In this document: piece after piece, positions 1-8,466 of the stretch
Position numbering within the stretch: the stretch's first letter is position 1
Layout of the letters: every line of letters begins with the position of its first letter
NCBI GenBank assembly: GCA_009785345.1
Contig: WQWL01000014.1
Coordinates: 1 to 45,395, forward strand
Origin: Oscillospiraceae bacterium
Lineage (GTDB): Bacteria > Bacillota > Clostridia > Oscillospirales > Oscillospiraceae
Length of the DNA: 45,395 nucleotides
Reading direction: 5' to 3'
The notes under the pieces: generated by a model
Database searches by the model: none
What the model saw: the letters and a program-made list of their open reading frames with translations, nothing else
What the model was told of the DNA's origin: nothing
Program-made: the position numbers and the translations under genes

Positions 1-8
1 CTATTTAC

Positions 9-75
9 CGTCATTCATCGTTGAAAATCCTTGAAAGGCCACAGGCATTACTTCGGATTTTCGCCTTGAATGACG
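9..75. repeat. CGTCATT-bounded imperfect palindrome, copy 1
   Basis: The block begins CGTCATTCA and ends TGAATGACG. The inner arms also pair imperfectly, since GAAAATCC near 24-31 has its complement GGATTTTC at 55-62. It belongs to the same terminal-motif family as the blocks near 4.7, 5.6, 7.6, 21.9, 32.2 and 39.6 kb. No coding frame of note overlaps it. Confidence 0.6.
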
Positions 76-162
76 AAAAATAATCTCACAAATATATCAA
101 CGTTTTCTATTAGTGATCAGTATAAGTATTATGGCAGATATTTCAAAGCTGATGCAAAATGA

Positions 163-209
163 CTACAAGTTCCCCAAAGGGTCACAATGACCCTTTGGGG
201 AACTTGTAG
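163..209. terminator. Perfect 22-bp hairpin, possible bidirectional terminator
   Basis: Bases 163-184 and 188-209 are exact reverse complements around a CAA loop. The stem is strong (CCCCAAAGGGTCA core) but no T-run of more than four follows on either strand, so intrinsic termination is plausible rather than shown. Apart from this hairpin and the repeat at 9-75, I see nothing interpretable in bases 1-353. Confidence 0.5.
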
Positions 210-353
210 AAAATTCTAGCAATTATAACAATACTAGCTTGATAATTACGCTTCAATCCAATATAATGTTTCTGGGGAAAAGTAGTAAGGCAGGACGCTA
301 GATAGCGCTTACATAGTTAGATTCATTTTTAGAGATTTTGTGAGGATGGTTGA

Positions 354-464
354 GTGAATAACAAACTTGATGAGTTGCTTAAAAAGCAACAAATATCTAC
401 TGAACGTGATACAGAAATGGACATAGTTCATGGTGGTGCATACTCAATACGCGATTATTGGTGA
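354..464 (+). CDS. Possible small protein, 36 residues
   Basis: A GTG-started ORF follows directly after an in-frame TGA at 351-353. GAGG at 342-345 sits 8 nt before the start and would serve as a ribosome binding site. The product is charged and soluble-looking, beginning VNNKLDELLKKQQ and ending GGAYSIRDYW. It resembles no family I recognise. It lies 54 bases before the MoxR gene on the same strand, so it could be a short first gene of that operon, or the leftover end of a larger vanished gene. The length is too small to exclude chance. Confidence 0.3.
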   Translation: MNNKLDELLKKQQISTERDTEMDIVHGGAYSIRDYW

Positions 465-518
465 CAATCGCAGTAAGGATGAAAAAAGACAAAAACTTTC
501 CGGAAAGTAGGGATATTT

Positions 519-1466
519 TTGAACAGTTCAAGATTCATAGCTTATGGTGAAAAAATAGTAGACAACGTCTCTCGCGTAATTGTAGGCAAGGAAGAAGCAA
601 TCCAAATGATACTAACATCATTTATTTGCTCAGGTCATGTGCTTCTGGAAGATATTCCAGGTACCGGAAAAACGATGCTTCTCCGTGCATTTGCAAAAAG
701 CATTGGCGGCAAGTTTAATCGGATACAGTTTACACCGGATTTGTTGCCCTCAGACCTTACGGGAATCAACTTTTTCAACCAGAAGATCAATGATTTTACC
801 TTTCGTGAAGGACCACTCTTTTCCGACATCATACTTGCCGATGAAATAAACAGGGCGACGCCGAGAACTCAGTCCAGCCTGTTGGAAGCGATGGAAGAAC
901 GCCAGATTACGGTTGACGGTGTCACCTCGGTTCTGAACGAATCATTTATGGTCATGGCAACACAGAATCCGCTGGAGTCATACGGAACTTTTCCGCTACC
1001 TGAGGCGCAAGTTGATCGCTTTCTAATGAAGTTAAACCTTGGGTACATGACGCGCGTGGAAGAACTCTCCGTGCTCCGTCGTTCGCCTACACTCGAAATT
1101 TTAAACACGCTGGAAGCTGTTGTGACAGAGGAAGACACTGCCTTTTTGAAATCTGAATTTCCAAAGGTAGGTGTGAGCGGCGAAGTCGGCGATTATATTA
1201 TGGACATTGTTTCCGCGACGAGAGATCACCCGCGCTTCGCGGTGGGTGTTTCTACAAGAGGAGCACTGTCTCTCTACAGAGCCGCTCAAGTAACTGCGGC
1301 ATTTTCTGGCAGGGACTATATGATTCCCGAAGACGTGAAACGAGTTGCAATACCTATCCTCGCCCATCGGATTACACCGAGTATAATCTCCCGTACATCT
1401 GAAGTAAGCAAAGACTTGTCTGACCTGATCGATACCATTGCAGTTCCTTTGGAGTCTGTCAAATAG
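519..1466 (+). CDS. MoxR family AAA+ ATPase
   Basis: This is a cytosolic MoxR-type AAA+ ATPase of 315 residues, about the usual length. Visible motifs are Walker A PGTGKT at residues 47-52, Walker B ILADEINRA at 105-113 and the sensor-1 region MATQNP at 146-151, followed by the helical lid. MoxR ATPases usually act as chaperone-like remodelers of a partner protein, and nearly always sit next to a DUF58 gene, as here. The start is TTG at 519; the candidate binding site (AGTAGGGA) is modest and no better in-frame start exists. The DUF58 gene follows after 39 bases. The target of this ATPase is not known from sequence. Confidence 0.9.
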   Translation: MNSSRFIAYGEKIVDNVSRVIVGKEEAIQMILTSFICSGHVLLEDIPGTGKTMLLRAFAKSIGGKFNRIQFTPDLLPSDLTGINFFNQKINDFTFREGPLFSDIILADEINRATPRTQSSLLEAMEERQITVDGVTSVLNESFMVMATQNPLESYGTFPLPEAQVDRFLMKLNLGYMTRVEELSVLRRSPTLEILNTLEAVVTEEDTAFLKSEFPKVGVSGEVGDYIMDIVSATRDHPRFAVGVSTRGALSLYRAAQVTAAFSGRDYMIPEDVKRVAIPILAHRITPSIISRTSEVSKDLSDLIDTIAVPLESVK

Positions 1467-1505
1467 GGGCTGATTTCTTCAACTATGATTAGGGGGTGAA
1501 TAGCC

Positions 1506-2588
1506 ATGTTGTGGTTAGCAATACCTGTTCTGATTGCCGGTCTTTATGTCCTTGAAAAATATAGCACAAAGAGCGCGTTTCGCGGCATAGGCTACGACAT
1601 AAGACCAAGCAGGACGCTTGTTGAGGTGGATGAAGCATTCACCCTTGAAACAACAATCATAAATACCAAATGGCTTCCTGTTGATTTTTTAAGGCTCGGA
1701 GAAATATTGCCTGAAAACATAAAACTGCTAGATGGGGAATTTCACATTGCATCAACGCAGCGTGGAAGCGCACTTGTTGACTACACCTATCTGAGGTCAC
1801 GGGATGAACTAAAGCGTACATTTCAAGCGTCTATACAACAAAGAGGTGTATATTTCTTTTGGGGTGCAACTTTAACAGCAGGAAGCTTTTCCGGACTTTC
1901 TGAGATAACTAAGGAATTCCATCTTACTCGTGAAATTGTTGTAGTGCCGAAACCGACTGAAAACCTAGAACTAAAACAGCAACTAGGCAGATTTATCGGA
2001 GAACACTCTGTAAATATATTTTTATATGAAGACCCCATCCTCACCATTGGCTTTCGGGATTATACAGAGTATGATCCGATGCGTGCAATTTCTTGGAAGC
2101 AAACGGCACGTTTTGGCAAGCTAATGACAAAAAAATTCGATCACACCCTTGATTTGACAACAACCATTATATTAAATGCGGATGCGGTGCCGGACGAACT
2201 TGAAGCATTACTATCCATGACAAGGACCGTGTGCGATTTCCTTGAAGTTGCTGAAACCCCCTACAGACTTGTAACGAATGCAAGCATCACTGGAACTGCA
2301 CGTATGCCGGTTGTACCGGACGGTTTGGGTTCCGACCACTTGGTGGCGGCCTTAGGGCTCTTAGGCAGAGTCTCGCAAAATGTTACTTATGAGAGCTTCA
2401 AAGAAACGCTGGCAAAGATAGCGAAGGGTGCAGAACATGGGCGGGCGCATATCTTGCTGACATCGGAACTCTCGCCGGATGTCAGCCCGTTTTTGCATAG
2501 ACTGCGGGCTAAGACAGGGCGCAATGTCTTGATGCTCACACCGGAAATGGTACTTGCTTCTGAAGAGGAGGTGTCCAAAGCGGTATGA
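1506..2588 (+). CDS. DUF58 domain protein, MoxR partner
   Basis: A 360-residue protein with the DUF58 signature around residues 182-202 (GFRDYTEYDPMRAISWKQTA), where the family has its conserved R-x-Y-x-x-x-D-x-x-R-x-I-x-W. One short N-terminal hydrophobic stretch (about residues 2-17) suggests a single membrane anchor. The C-terminal half looks like a vWA-type fold, common in this family. AGGGGGTG lies 7 nt before the ATG. It overlaps the next gene by four bases (ATGA), so translation is probably coupled. The family is thought to work with MoxR in cell-envelope assembly or folding; the specific client is unknown. Confidence 0.85.
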   Translation: MLWLAIPVLIAGLYVLEKYSTKSAFRGIGYDIRPSRTLVEVDEAFTLETTIINTKWLPVDFLRLGEILPENIKLLDGEFHIASTQRGSALVDYTYLRSRDELKRTFQASIQQRGVYFFWGATLTAGSFSGLSEITKEFHLTREIVVVPKPTENLELKQQLGRFIGEHSVNIFLYEDPILTIGFRDYTEYDPMRAISWKQTARFGKLMTKKFDHTLDLTTTIILNADAVPDELEALLSMTRTVCDFLEVAETPYRLVTNASITGTARMPVVPDGLGSDHLVAALGLLGRVSQNVTYESFKETLAKIAKGAEHGRAHILLTSELSPDVSPFLHRLRAKTGRNVLMLTPEMVLASEEEVSKAV

Positions 2589-3886
2589 TGGTCGTATTTG
2601 TCTTATCCATCCTCTACAAGATGGCTTTGTACATGATCTATGCGAATTTAGTGATCTATGCACTGTCATTTGGTCGTTCTCAAGTATCCGATCCCGCATA
2701 TGCTCTGTTTGACGGAGGGCATTCCTTACTTGCAAGCACTCTGATTAACTTCATGCCGCTTCTGATACTATCCATTGTTGCAGTGCTTGCATATCTGCTA
2801 AACAATCTTCGCTCATCGTTACGATTTGTCCCAATTGTTTTGCTACCTTTGTCTTTTTTTCGACTGATTCAATTTCCGCTTGGGCTATATTTGGCATATA
2901 ATATTGTTACCGCAATCGTCCTCTTAATGCCTTTAGCTTATTTATGCGTGAAAATAGCAAGAAGAGACTTCTCTCTTAAAGCAGAGTGGATGCGAAAGAG
3001 CATAAAAGGTCTTACGATACTAGCGTTTGCACCGATTATCACTTCTGCCTTTGGTGGCTTTGCGATGCTTTCCTCTGCATTTTATTTCCACTATGTTATC
3101 TTGTTCATTGCATGTGCGATGGGAATTTTACGTATCGCCCGTGCGAAAGAAAGTATGCATTCTGATCCAAAATTTTTAATGATAAGTCTCGCCCCGGTAT
3201 TTGTCACTGCCCTGTTGATATTGACTTCGCTGCAGATCGCCAGTGTAATATGGCGTACAGTGCAGTTTATTGGTGGCAGCATCATTGTTCCTCTCGTATT
3301 ATTCATCGCAAGAGGAATTGAGTGGTTTTTCGGTCTTTTTTATACTCATGAGCCCGATAGTGTTCCGGTGCCCGATGATTATGATTATATACTCCGCGAA
3401 GTCACAATTCAGGATGAAACTCCGATAGTTGTGGGAGATATATACATTTATATTCTTGCAGGCATTCTTACTACTACCCTTGCCTTTGTTGTTTATAGAG
3501 TGCTAAAAGCTATCTATAGGCGTAAGCAGACAAGTACAAATAAAGGCATAAGCGAAGTGCGGAGCCATATCACGTCCTTGCAGGGCAAAAGTGCAGAAAA
3601 GAGCGCAGAGCATAAACATAGTCTTTTCACACCACGAGATCCGCGCATGGCGGTGCGCTATCACTACCGTCAGTTTTTGAAGCTATGTGCCGAGAAAGGC
3701 AGTCCGCCTGAACAGGGAGATACATCGGAAGAGATATGCACAAAAAATAAAACGAACTTTCCAATCGAGAGTATGTCAAAGCTCAGAGAACTCTACATAA
3801 AAGCACGATACAGCAAGCATGATATCAAAAAAAGTGAAAGCAAGGAAGCAGGCAAACTGCTTAAAAAAGGGTTTGAATTTGATTGA
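2585..3886 (+). CDS. Polytopic membrane protein with DUF4129-like C-terminus
   Basis: A 433-residue integral membrane protein with about eight or nine hydrophobic segments (near residues 5-28, 50-74, 97-122, 142-161, 166-184, 197-218, 224-250 and 285-306). A cytosolic tail follows; its VRYHYRQFLKLCAEKG...ARYSKHD pattern resembles DUF4129, which usually ends TgpA-type transglutaminase proteins in MoxR/DUF58 operons. I do not see the transglutaminase core (Cys-His-Asp) that normally lies between the membrane part and DUF4129, so this looks like a core-less relative. The start overlaps the DUF58 stop. It ends only 21 bases from the convergent radC. Confidence 0.7.
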   Translation: MMVVFVLSILYKMALYMIYANLVIYALSFGRSQVSDPAYALFDGGHSLLASTLINFMPLLILSIVAVLAYLLNNLRSSLRFVPIVLLPLSFFRLIQFPLGLYLAYNIVTAIVLLMPLAYLCVKIARRDFSLKAEWMRKSIKGLTILAFAPIITSAFGGFAMLSSAFYFHYVILFIACAMGILRIARAKESMHSDPKFLMISLAPVFVTALLILTSLQIASVIWRTVQFIGGSIIVPLVLFIARGIEWFFGLFYTHEPDSVPVPDDYDYILREVTIQDETPIVVGDIYIYILAGILTTTLAFVVYRVLKAIYRRKQTSTNKGISEVRSHITSLQGKSAEKSAEHKHSLFTPRDPRMAVRYHYRQFLKLCAEKGSPPEQGDTSEEICTKNKTNFPIESMSKLRELYIKARYSKHDIKKSESKEAGKLLKKGFEFD

Positions 3887-3907
3887 TGGCAGTGTCGCAC
3901 ATCTATT

Positions 3908-4543
3908 CTAATATGCGCTTACAAAGTCATCAGACGTCAAAATTAAATGATCGTCTAGTCTTATGCCTAGTAAATCTCCTGCTTTGCGAATTCGTTTAGT
4001 TACTTCTCGGTCTTGGGTGCTAACATCAAGCATACCACTTGGATGATTATGTGCAATGATAATCGATGCAGCCCTATCTTCGATGGCCAATGAAAATATT
4101 TCGCGCGGGTGAACAAGGGAACATGTCAAAGTGCCGATGGTCACAATTCTATTGCTAATCAATCTTCTGGCACCATCAAGGGTAAGCAAGGCAAAATGCT
4201 CTTGCTTTTTATTTCTGATTCCACTCAATTGATCTGCTGCTTTTTCTGGAGAGTCAATCAGTGGAGCTGTATGTTTTGTGAATGATCTTCGCCAGAATTC
4301 AAGTGCAGCAAACACAACAGTGGCTTTTGCATCGCCAATTCCCTTAATGGATTTAATATCATCAAGGGTAAGATTATCAGCACCTTGTTTCTTTATCAAA
4401 GCGTTAAGATTTTTTGCAATTGTTTTAAAATCGTTATCTTTACCGCCACTCCCAATAACTGCTTGCAACAGCTCAATGTCGCTCATTGATGTTGCACCTC
4501 GTCTGAGCATTTTCTCACGTGGTAATTCAACTAAATTTGTCAA
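3908..4543 (-). CDS. radC: RadC-type JAB/MPN domain protein
   Basis: It has a helix-hairpin-helix near residues 60-85 (LDDIKSIKGIGDAKATVVFA) and a JAMM metal site, HNHPSG at about 165-170 followed by Asp at about 178. This is the RadC (DUF2466) architecture, formerly called a DNA repair protein; the biochemical role is still unsettled. The frame is open to a TTG at 4558, but GGAGGT at 4551-4556 overlaps that codon. The sensible start is TTG at 4543, 7 nt downstream, giving MTNLVELPREKMLRRG and a normal RadC N-terminus of 211 residues. A GTG at 4546 is an alternative. It converges with the MoxR operon. Confidence 0.9.
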   Translation of the reverse strand: MTNLVELPREKMLRRGATSMSDIELLQAVIGSGGKDNDFKTIAKNLNALIKKQGADNLTLDDIKSIKGIGDAKATVVFAALEFWRRSFTKHTAPLIDSPEKAADQLSGIRNKKQEHFALLTLDGARRLISNRIVTIGTLTCSLVHPREIFSLAIEDRAASIIIAHNHPSGMLDVSTQDREVTKRIRKAGDLLGIRLDDHLILTSDDFVSAY

Positions 4544-4675
4544 CACATCGACCTCCAAATAAGTGTGCCATAGATACTTCTATGTTACACCTAATTGTAG
4601 GTAAATTTCAATATGAATTTGATGGTGAAAATACATGCTCTGAGCTGTGAAAAATTAACACTTTGATTTTTTGAG

Positions 4676-4831
4676 GAGGTCGCTGACAAAGTGCATATTT
4701 TTACCTATCGTCATTGCTGGCCGGAGCCTGTCCTGAACTTGATTCAGGAAGCCGCAATCTGATAGAATCAAGCTTTGTAATAAATCCCGGGTCAAGCTCG
4801 GGATGACAAATGGGACTTTTTCAGCAGCCTC
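4676..4831. repeat. CGTCAT-family composite element, copy 2
   Basis: The outer ends are imperfect inverted repeats: GAGGTCGCTGACAAAGT at the left and ACTTTTTCAGCAGCCTC at the right. Inside is a CGTCATTGC (4709) ... CGGGATGAC (4807) module with the hairpins CCCGGG/CTCGGG and the shared tract GATAGAATCAAGCTTTGTAA. The same tracts recur at 21847-21964 and, inverted, at 39519-39646. It fills most of the 303-base gap between radC and the Crp/Fnr gene. No ORF is supported. Confidence 0.75.
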
Positions 4832-4846
4832 TTTTAGAGGTGCCCA

Positions 4847-5515
4847 CTATAGAAACAAAAGTTCCACATTACGCCCATTAACAGCAATGAGACCTTCGTT
4901 TTCCATTTTTCTTAACTCCTTAGAAAGTGCGCTTCTATTTGCTAAGATATAGTCAGCGAGCATTGTTTTTGAAAAGGGGATTTTAACAGACACAGATGCT
5001 CCATTATTACTTAATAAGAATAAATATGCCATAATCTTCGACCTTAATGTTTTTTCTCTTAAAATTGCAATTCTATCAAACATGTTGAAATATTTATCAC
5101 TAATGGTTTTAATCATGTTTTGTAAAAATACTCTATGGGCCGAACAAGCTATCGCACACATTGAGTATATCTTCTGATATTCAATAAAAGCGACTACGAC
5201 ATCCGATGTTGCATAAATTGTGACCGGACTTCGTTGTGATTTTGTGCTGACCAACACTTCACCAAATATGCTCATAGGCATTAGATTTGAAATTAGCGTG
5301 TGGCTTCCACTCATGTGATCTAAATAGGCGCACGCAGTACCATCGAGGATAATTCCTATATGCTGAACAGAATCTCCGGTTAGAAGTAGTATTTCATTTT
5401 TTGAAAAATGCTTTATTTGCGGAGAAAGGCAATTTATCAAGTTCGAATAATCATCATCATTTATGTCTTGAAATAAAGCAACGCTTTGCATCGATTTTAA
5501 TTTGTCATACATCAT
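4847..5515 (-). CDS. Crp/Fnr family transcriptional regulator
   Basis: A cyclic-nucleotide-binding-like beta-roll spans about residues 10-130 (FSKNEILLLTGDSVQHIGIILDGTA) and a winged helix about 160-222, with the recognition helix in LADYILANRSALSKELRKME. There is no FNR-like N-terminal cysteine cluster, so direct oxygen sensing by an iron-sulfur centre is unlikely; the effector is unknown. The frame is open to 5572, but AGGCGG sits 9 nt before the ATG at 5515, giving 222 residues, normal for the family. It is divergent from the ABC importer genes starting at 5683, and is therefore a likely local regulator of them. Confidence 0.85.
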   Translation of the reverse strand: MMYDKLKSMQSVALFQDINDDDYSNLINCLSPQIKHFSKNEILLLTGDSVQHIGIILDGTACAYLDHMSGSHTLISNLMPMSIFGEVLVSTKSQRSPVTIYATSDVVVAFIEYQKIYSMCAIACSAHRVFLQNMIKTISDKYFNMFDRIAILREKTLRSKIMAYLFLLSNNGASVSVKIPFSKTMLADYILANRSALSKELRKMENEGLIAVNGRNVELLFL

Positions 5516-5606
5516 ACCAAAACCGCCTATTGTTGCCAGGGCAACAGTATTATATTTTTGATTATAGTACAATATGTATGTAAGAGCAAGTCTAAGAATT
5601 TAGGGG

Positions 5607-5631
5607 ATTGCGGCTCGGGGGCGCAATGACG
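5607..5631. repeat. Short CGTCAT-family remnant
   Basis: ATTGCG at 5607-5612 pairs with CGCAAT at 5622-5627 and is followed by GACG, giving the CAATGACG end seen in the larger repeats. It lies in the divergent promoter space between the Crp/Fnr gene and the ABC importer. Confidence 0.5.
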
Positions 5632-5682
5632 AGATGGATGCAGTTCTTATTTTACACAATCTAAATTTTTAAGAGGTACATT

Positions 5683-6732
5683 ATGAAAAAAATCTTGGTA
5701 TTAGTTATTGTTTGCATATTTGCATTAGTCATGCTTTCTGCATGTGGTGATGAAAGTAGTAGGGAAGATGTTGATATTAATGTTATAATGGTAGACGGAG
5801 CACCATTACTTAGTATGGCATATATGAAGTCGGACGATTTTGTGGGCATAGACGGCTACAATATATCCTTCGATATGACAAATGATATAGATGCAATTGT
5901 CGCATCTTTGCTCAATCAGGAACCGGATTTTGCAATTGTACCTGTAAATGTTGCAGCAATGATGTATAATAATGGCAGTGGATATCATCTTGCCGCAATT
6001 ACCACGTGGGGCATTATGCACATTGTGTCCGATCGAGATATATCAACCCTTGATGATTTAATTGGTGAAACTGTTGTTGCATTTGGACAAAGTGGAACGC
6101 CGGGTATAACACTAAGAGCCGTATTAAAGCAAAATAATATTCCTTTCAACGAACCCATCGGCACTGACTTCATACCTGATCCAGATATGGTAAATATTGT
6201 TTATTTAACTGCAGCAAGTGATGTAAGAGATGCCATTGCAACCGGAATGGAAATAGGCGGAGAATTTGTAAGCTTTGGACTTCTGGCAGAACCAGTGGCA
6301 ACAGCCATTACAGGCTTTGCAGCTAACATGGATAGACCCGGTTTCACAGCAAGAATAGACTTGCAAACTGAATGGGCAAGAAATAATAATGGCGAAATCT
6401 ACCCGCAAGCAGCATTGATATTTCATGAAAGACTTTTAGAAAACGATGCAAATTTCGTGAATGAATTTATTAACTCGGCAGAGCAGTCATCCATTTTTGC
6501 AAATAATAATCCGGTTGAAGCAGGGGATTTGGCTGTAGAACTTGGTTCAATTGCAATTCCTAATGGAGCGGTTGTGGGTAATGCACACAGCGCAGGGCGA
6601 CTTCCAATGGATTTCACCCGTGCAGGCAATGCAAGATCAGCAGTAAATACATTCCTACAGACTATTATGGAGGAAAACGCCAATTTAATAGGTGGCAGAA
6701 TGCCGGCGGACAGTTTTTATTATACTCCTTAA
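5683..6732 (+). CDS. ABC importer solute-binding lipoprotein, NMT1/SsuA-like
   Basis: A 349-residue protein with a lipoprotein signal: a positive start (MKK), a hydrophobic core, and lipobox LSAC with Cys at residue 21. The mature part follows the periplasmic-binding-protein fold of the nitrate/sulfonate/taurine/thiamine-precursor group (NMT1/THI5-like), with the features IVASLLNQEPDFAIVPVNVA and GETVVAFGQSGTPG. AAGAGGT precedes the ATG. The permease and ATPase genes follow, so this is a complete importer. The ligand cannot be read from sequence; sulfonates, nitrate, bicarbonate and pyrimidine precursors are all handled by this superfamily. Confidence 0.85.
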   Translation: MKKILVLVIVCIFALVMLSACGDESSREDVDINVIMVDGAPLLSMAYMKSDDFVGIDGYNISFDMTNDIDAIVASLLNQEPDFAIVPVNVAAMMYNNGSGYHLAAITTWGIMHIVSDRDISTLDDLIGETVVAFGQSGTPGITLRAVLKQNNIPFNEPIGTDFIPDPDMVNIVYLTAASDVRDAIATGMEIGGEFVSFGLLAEPVATAITGFAANMDRPGFTARIDLQTEWARNNNGEIYPQAALIFHERLLENDANFVNEFINSAEQSSIFANNNPVEAGDLAVELGSIAIPNGAVVGNAHSAGRLPMDFTRAGNARSAVNTFLQTIMEENANLIGGRMPADSFYYTP

Positions 6733-6781
6733 CGCCTAAAACTCACACCTACTGACTGGCAACTTTTAGGAGTTAAAGAGT

Positions 6782-7606
6782 ATGCTACTGAATAAGCCTA
6801 AAAATTTTTTATTTTCAATATTGTCTTTATCAATAATAGTGTTGGTATGGTGGATACTCGCTGAAACAAGATTTCAGCAAACAGGCATAATTCCGACGCC
6901 AATGGATACGTTACGGCTTATTGATGAAGAAATGCGTAAAGATAGCTTCTTTGAGGCTATCTTTAGCACGTTACAGAGGTCATTATTGAGCTTCGTTATA
7001 TCATTTATCATTGGAAGTGTATTGGCAGTAATAGCTCATTTTAGAAAATTCATTGGCATTATGATAAATCCTTTTATTGTAATCTGTCGCTCTATGCCAA
7101 CGATGGCTTTGGTTCTAATATTACTACTTACTGTTGGAAGTGAGATGCTGCCTATTGTGGTTGCATTCTTGGTAGTTTTCCCACTTTGTTATGAAAACAT
7201 GAGAACAGCAATAACCGAAACAGATAAAAAGTTAATAACAATGGCCAGAGTATTCAAAATACCAAAGTGGCGACAAATCACGGGAATATACATCCCGTCG
7301 ATGCTGCCATTTGTATTCTCATCAATCATAGCAGGATTTGGTTTGAACATCAAAGTGGTGATTTCTGCAGAAGTAATGGGCTTACCATCAATGTCTATTG
7401 GTCATTTAATACTGTCAGCCAGACAAGGTTTTGACTTTGGAGTTTCATTTGCATGGCTGATAATCGCAGTACTACTAAGCCTTATTTGTGAGTGCATTCT
7501 TAGAATGGCACGTAGATTATGTATGCCATATAGATATCCGGATTCGAAAATAATCAAGGAATTTATAGGCAAGTTTTTTTCAAAACGATATAAACCGCAG
7601 AGGTAA
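6782..7606 (+). CDS. ABC importer permease, SsuC/TauC-like
   Basis: A 274-residue inner-membrane permease with about six hydrophobic segments, the first at residues 9-27. The cytoplasmic coupling loop of binding-protein-dependent permeases is visible around residues 146-180 (ETDKKLITMARVFKIPKWRQ, then IPSML), corresponding to the EAA motif. The Pfam-type family is BPD_transp_1. AGGAG is about 11 nt before the start. Its position between the binding protein and the ATPase, and its sequence type, place it with the sulfonate/nitrate/taurine importers. A small CGTCATT palindrome separates it from the ATPase gene. Confidence 0.88.
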   Translation: MLLNKPKNFLFSILSLSIIVLVWWILAETRFQQTGIIPTPMDTLRLIDEEMRKDSFFEAIFSTLQRSLLSFVISFIIGSVLAVIAHFRKFIGIMINPFIVICRSMPTMALVLILLLTVGSEMLPIVVAFLVVFPLCYENMRTAITETDKKLITMARVFKIPKWRQITGIYIPSMLPFVFSSIIAGFGLNIKVVISAEVMGLPSMSIGHLILSARQGFDFGVSFAWLIIAVLLSLICECILRMARRLCMPYRYPDSKIIKEFIGKFFSKRYKPQR

Positions 7607-7631
7607 TGTCAACTATTCTATGAAAAACCAA

Positions 7632-7661
7632 CGTCATTCTGCGACTACGCGCAGAATGACG
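7632..7661. repeat. CGTCATTCTGCG perfect palindrome within ABC operon
   Basis: CGTCATTCTGCG (7632-7643) and CGCAGAATGACG (7650-7661) are exact 12-bp inverted arms with a 6-nt loop. It is the smallest clear member of the dispersed CGTCAT family and shares its terminal 12 bases with the larger hairpin at 32189-32262. It sits in the 71-base gap between the permease and ATPase genes, where it could act as an mRNA-stabilising or attenuating hairpin. Confidence 0.8.
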
Positions 7662-7677
7662 AATTTGGAGGAACTAA

Positions 7678-8406
7678 ATGATAACTTTCAAAAATGTTAA
7701 CTTACGATTTAACGATTTAGTAGTTTTGGAAAACTTCAATGAAGAATTTGAAGAAAACAAGATTAACTGTATATTAGGACCTTCCGGATGCGGAAAAACG
7801 ACTTTACTCAACCTGCTGTGTAACATTGTAAATGAAAACAGCGGTCAAATAACAAAGCCGGAAAAAGTTTCATATGTTTTTCAAGAAGAAGCTCTTGTGC
7901 CTCAAAAGACAGCTCGAAAAAACCTGGAACTGGTTTTAAAAAGTATATACGAGGATAAGGTAGAGCTGAAAGCTGTAATAGATAAGTTCTTGAAAATTTC
8001 TAATTTGGAGAAAGCTGCAGATTTATATCCGCATGAAATGAGCGGGGGAATGCGACAGAGGCTTGCGTTGATTAGAGCCTTTGCCTACCCGTCTGATGTA
8101 TTATTGATGGACGAACCATTCAAGGCATTAGATATAACATTGAAAGACAGTATTATAAAATCATTCCTGAACCTTTATGAAGAAAACAAGAGAACAGTGC
8201 TTTTTGTAACACATGACGCAGATGAGGCATTGTTGACAGGAGATTTCATATATGTGTATGGCAATAAACCTATGTATCTACAAAGGAAATTTGAAGTGAG
8301 TGGGGAAAGAGAAAACAGAAAAATATATGACAACAATATCTCACAAATTAAAAATGAGATTTACAAAGAAACAGAGAAGTGGCATATATCTACAAACAAT
8401 AGGTGA
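7678..8406 (+). CDS. ABC importer ATP-binding protein, SsuB/TauB-like
   Basis: A 242-residue ABC ATPase. All nucleotide-binding motifs are present: Walker A GPSGCGKTT at 34-42, Q-loop in VFQEEAL near 67-73, signature SGGMRQR at 122-128, Walker B VLLMDEP at 141-147 and H-loop His179 in VTHDADEA. The sequence type is the SsuB/TauB/NrtD group. TTGGAGGAAC precedes the ATG. It is the last gene of the importer operon that starts at 5683. Confidence 0.9.
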   Translation: MITFKNVNLRFNDLVVLENFNEEFEENKINCILGPSGCGKTTLLNLLCNIVNENSGQITKPEKVSYVFQEEALVPQKTARKNLELVLKSIYEDKVELKAVIDKFLKISNLEKAADLYPHEMSGGMRQRLALIRAFAYPSDVLLMDEPFKALDITLKDSIIKSFLNLYEENKRTVLFVTHDADEALLTGDFIYVYGNKPMYLQRKFEVSGERENRKIYDNNISQIKNEIYKETEKWHISTNNR

Positions 8407-8466
8407 ACTATGGAATGTAAAACATATGCCACAAAATTAGTTGATAATTAACAGTTATGTAAACAA

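Noticed and set aside
5516-5682. An FNR or CRP consensus site between the regulator and the ABC genes
   Set aside because: Neither TTGAT-N4-ATCAA nor TGTGA-N6-TCACA is present.
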